From Spirochaetota bacterium (GTDB lineage: Bacteria; Spirochaetota; Leptospiria; Turneriellales; Turneriellaceae), in the NCBI GenBank assembly GCA_963205035.1, contig CAUJII010000017.1:1-6380 (forward strand): a DNA stretch of 6,380 nt, read 5' to 3'. Made by a program: the position numbers and the translations under genes. How positions within the stretch are numbered: position 1 is the stretch's first letter; the number at the start of each line of letters is the position of its first letter. The notes beneath the pieces were generated by a model, which saw only the letters and a list, made by a program, of their open reading frames with translations, ran no database searches and was not told where the DNA came from. Below, in pieces: positions 4,853-6,380 of this stretch.

Positions 4853-6380
4853 TTATGGGGTTGTCTTCAAATAATTTCGGCGCGATTGACTCCACATGTT
4901 TCCGCTACCGAGCAAAGGGCCAATGCAGCCAGTGTCGTAATAGGCGCATTCGACGATGCCGACCTGCCATTTCCAACGAATATTCGAATATCCGATGTTC
5001 ACAGTAGGCTGCGGCGAGCAACCCGGCAGGGTAATGCTCGTAGGCGGCACTGTACATGTGCCATAAGTCGTCATCTTGAAAGATTCGACTTTGCCGCTTG
5101 TTACCTTCGCGGTAGCCACTGGTGGGGTGCTACAGGTGCCGCCGATAAACGTGACCGTCTGCGTCGCCCCATCTGTACAGCCTGCTTCAGCAGAATTATA
5201 TTTTTTACGCATACCAAGAACCTTGCCGCTCGTCAAGTCGGTGGGCGAGGCGAGAGCGCCGGTACAGGTCGATGTCCCCTCGTTCCACGTACCATTATTG
5301 ACCATGCACGTTATGTCTGTCCTTGCCGCTGGGGAGGCAAAATTGTAGCCGGTCGCCGTAGACGGCAGCAGGAAAGTAATTGGGTCTGGCCCATCGGCCT
5401 GAAACTTATCGATGCCAACCATAACCGCGTACGACCAACTGCCGCCTGGCATCTTGCCGACTGCCGTGACAGCATAGTCTTGCCAGGTTATTGTCGGCGT
5501 GATTCCCTGGTTTGCAGCATTGTCTGCGGGGCTTAGAAGAGTCGGGGGGATATTCGCCTGCAAATCTTGACCCGTGAGATTCCCCGTTGTCGTCAATTTT
5601 TCTTTTCTTACATTATACGCTTTATTACCCGAAGAGTACACCTCCCTCATTCCATCGACATCGAGTGCTCCCTCAATCCTTCCGCTTGAACCTGACCCCT
5701 TGAGAACATAGATGGTGTACGCCCCCGGGTCGAGCAAGGCACTCGCTTCGGTGCGGTTCTCCTTGCCTAGTGCCTGCAACACAAATTTTTTGCCGGTCAG
5801 ATTGGTGTTATTGTTGAGGGTGCCTGCAATACTGACGACGTTTCCGCTACCTGTGCCGGCAGTGTCATAGATGAAATAATTTTCATTAGAAATTAATCTT
5901 GCATCGTAATCGCCATTCGAGTCGGGGTTTGCATCGTATGAAATGACCGACGCATTATACGCCTTGCCGCTAGTCAGTCCCGATGCCGTGACAGAAGCAG
6001 ACGAAACTGCGCTCGGTGTATTATAGGGCGTACCGCCATTGATGCCATTTATGGACATGGTGTGGTGCGTCGTTCCCGGTGCTGCAGTCCAAGTAATTGG
6101 TGTTGCAAGACTATTCGCAACGTCCGTGGCATTATACGGCGCATTGAATGCAATCGCGGCTTTCAAATCTTTAACCGTCGCGACATTATCTTTTTGAATG
6201 TGGATATATTTTGTGCCGCCATCACTTAAGTAATATAAGATATAATCGCCTGCATACGTTGAGTCGGGGTTGTTAATGCCAAACGAATAAGCGTTATCGC
6301 CGCTCGCATAGTCATAGCTATACGCCGAGTTGTCCGCAACGGTTAGTCCGCAGCCGCCATCGTTGAGTAATGTCTTAACA
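4853..6380 (-). CDS. Large exported surface-type protein with fibronectin III/Ig-like segments and cysteine-loop repeats (5' end outside the window)
   Basis: The frame is open from the right edge (codons in phase with 6379-6377) to TAA at 4855-4853, giving at least 508 residues with no stop. The TTG at 6166 is an internal Leu codon rather than the start. No family is recognised with confidence. Composition is rich in Asn, Thr, Ser, Gly and Tyr with little charge and no membrane helix, typical of secreted beta-proteins. Counting from the edge, residues about 93-172 resemble a fibronectin III-like domain (TPITWTAAPG ... GLTSGKAYNASV). Residues about 277-340 begin IPPTLLSPADNAANQGITP and then TITWQDY, a common bacterial Ig/FnIII opening. 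Eight cysteines follow in four pairs (358/372, 401/416, 442/454, 478/485), with SGKV after the first two pairs at identical spacing. The C-terminus ends SGNMWSQSRRNYLKTTP. An adhesin or matrix-binding role is speculation. The signal or lipobox would lie beyond the window. Confidence 0.7.
   Translation of the reverse strand, partial: VKTLLNDGGCGLTVADNSAYSYDYASGDNAYSFGINNPDSTYAGDYILYYLSDGGTKYIHIQKDNVATVKDLKAAIAFNAPYNATDVANSLATPITWTAAPGTTHHTMSINGINGGTPYNTPSAVSSASVTASGLTSGKAYNASVISYDANPDSNGDYDARLISNENYFIYDTAGTGSGNVVSIAGTLNNNTNLTGKKFVLQALGKENRTEASALLDPGAYTIYVLKGSGSSGRIEGALDVDGMREVYSSGNKAYNVRKEKLTTTGNLTGQDLQANIPPTLLSPADNAANQGITPTITWQDYAVTAVGKMPGGSWSYAVMVGIDKFQADGPDPITFLLPSTATGYNFASPAARTDITCMVNNGTWNEGTSTCTGALASPTDLTSGKVLGMRKKYNSAEAGCTDGATQTVTFIGGTCSTPPVATAKVTSGKVESFKMTTYGTCTVPPTSITLPGCSPQPTVNIGYSNIRWKWQVGIVECAYYDTGCIGPLLGSGNMWSQSRRNYLKTTP
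5018..5308 (-). repeat. Tandem degenerate cysteine-loop modules within the large surface-type protein
   Basis: Three successive modules were read in the protein encoded on the - strand. Module A (5308-5180) is C-x13-C-x11-SGKV-x2-M; module B (5179-5057) is C-x14-C-x11-SGKV-x2-F; module C (5056-5018) is only the loop C-x11-C. The identical 11-residue gap between second Cys and SGKV in A and B argues for duplication followed by divergence. At the DNA level the TSGK segments stay similar (plus-strand TTGCCGCTCGT near 5224 and TTGCCGCTTGT near 5092). Each Cys pair probably closes a disulfide loop outside the cytoplasm. Confidence 0.6.

Noticed and set aside
4838..5536. Long + strand open frame (232 codons) opposite the surface-type gene
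   Set aside because: It is antisense to a longer frame with coherent repeats and domain motifs. Its translation is Arg/Cys/His-rich with no recognisable pattern, typical of a shadow frame.
5613..6136. Recurrent TATAAT hexamers on the - strand (5613, 5954, 6020, 6131)
   Set aside because: They encode repeated Tyr-Asn pairs (AYN/PYN) in frame in the protein and lack paired -35 boxes at proper spacing, so they are read as codon repeats rather than promoters.
6164..6166. TTG as start of the surface-type protein
   Set aside because: The same frame stays open for 71 more codons to the window edge with matching composition, so this is an internal Leu codon.

Overview
The window most likely comes from a spirochaete of the Leptospirales. 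The main evidence is a FlaA periplasmic flagellar sheath protein gene directly downstream of the 3' end of another gene, probably a second flaA. This matches the flaA2-flaA1 pair known from Leptospira. Base composition looks near 50% GC, which is high for Leptospira and closer to genera such as Turneriella or Leptonema. The genus is inference only.

Left part, + strand (1-2017). The last 20 codons of a gene run into the window. They are followed by a strong Shine-Dalgarno site and a complete flaA (83-976), then a compact intrinsic terminator (1011-1036). Just after the terminator comes a 325-residue inner-membrane protein with the layout of type II secretion GspC: N-terminal anchor, HR-like domain, C-terminal PDZ. 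Its HR-like domain carries an unusual four-cysteine cluster. No other secretion gene is in view.

Middle, - strand (2007-4802). Reading leftward, the genes are a five-helix DUF3592 membrane protein, a secreted PQQ-dependent sugar dehydrogenase-like beta-propeller, and thiD (HMP/HMP-P kinase of thiamine synthesis). The dehydrogenase stop and thiD start overlap as TAATG, so those two are probably co-translated. thiD converges on gspC with an 11-bp overlap of coding ends and no terminator between them.

Right part, - strand (4853-6380). A large open frame runs off the right edge without a start codon (at least 508 codons). It looks like an exported surface protein: Asn/Thr/Ser/Gly-rich, with fibronectin III/Ig-like segments and an array of cysteine-paired loop modules near its C-terminus. 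A GC-rich hairpin built from two copies of the self-palindromic 8-mer GGCGCGCC separates it from the DUF3592 gene.

The genes do not form one pathway. The window joins the end of a flagellar sheath operon, a detached secretion-type gene, and two leftward units of housekeeping and envelope genes. No tRNA, rRNA, CRISPR array, insertion sequence or phage gene is visible, and no gene-free stretch exceeds about 80 bases. The most unusual items are the cysteine-modified GspC-like protein and the cysteine-loop surface protein.
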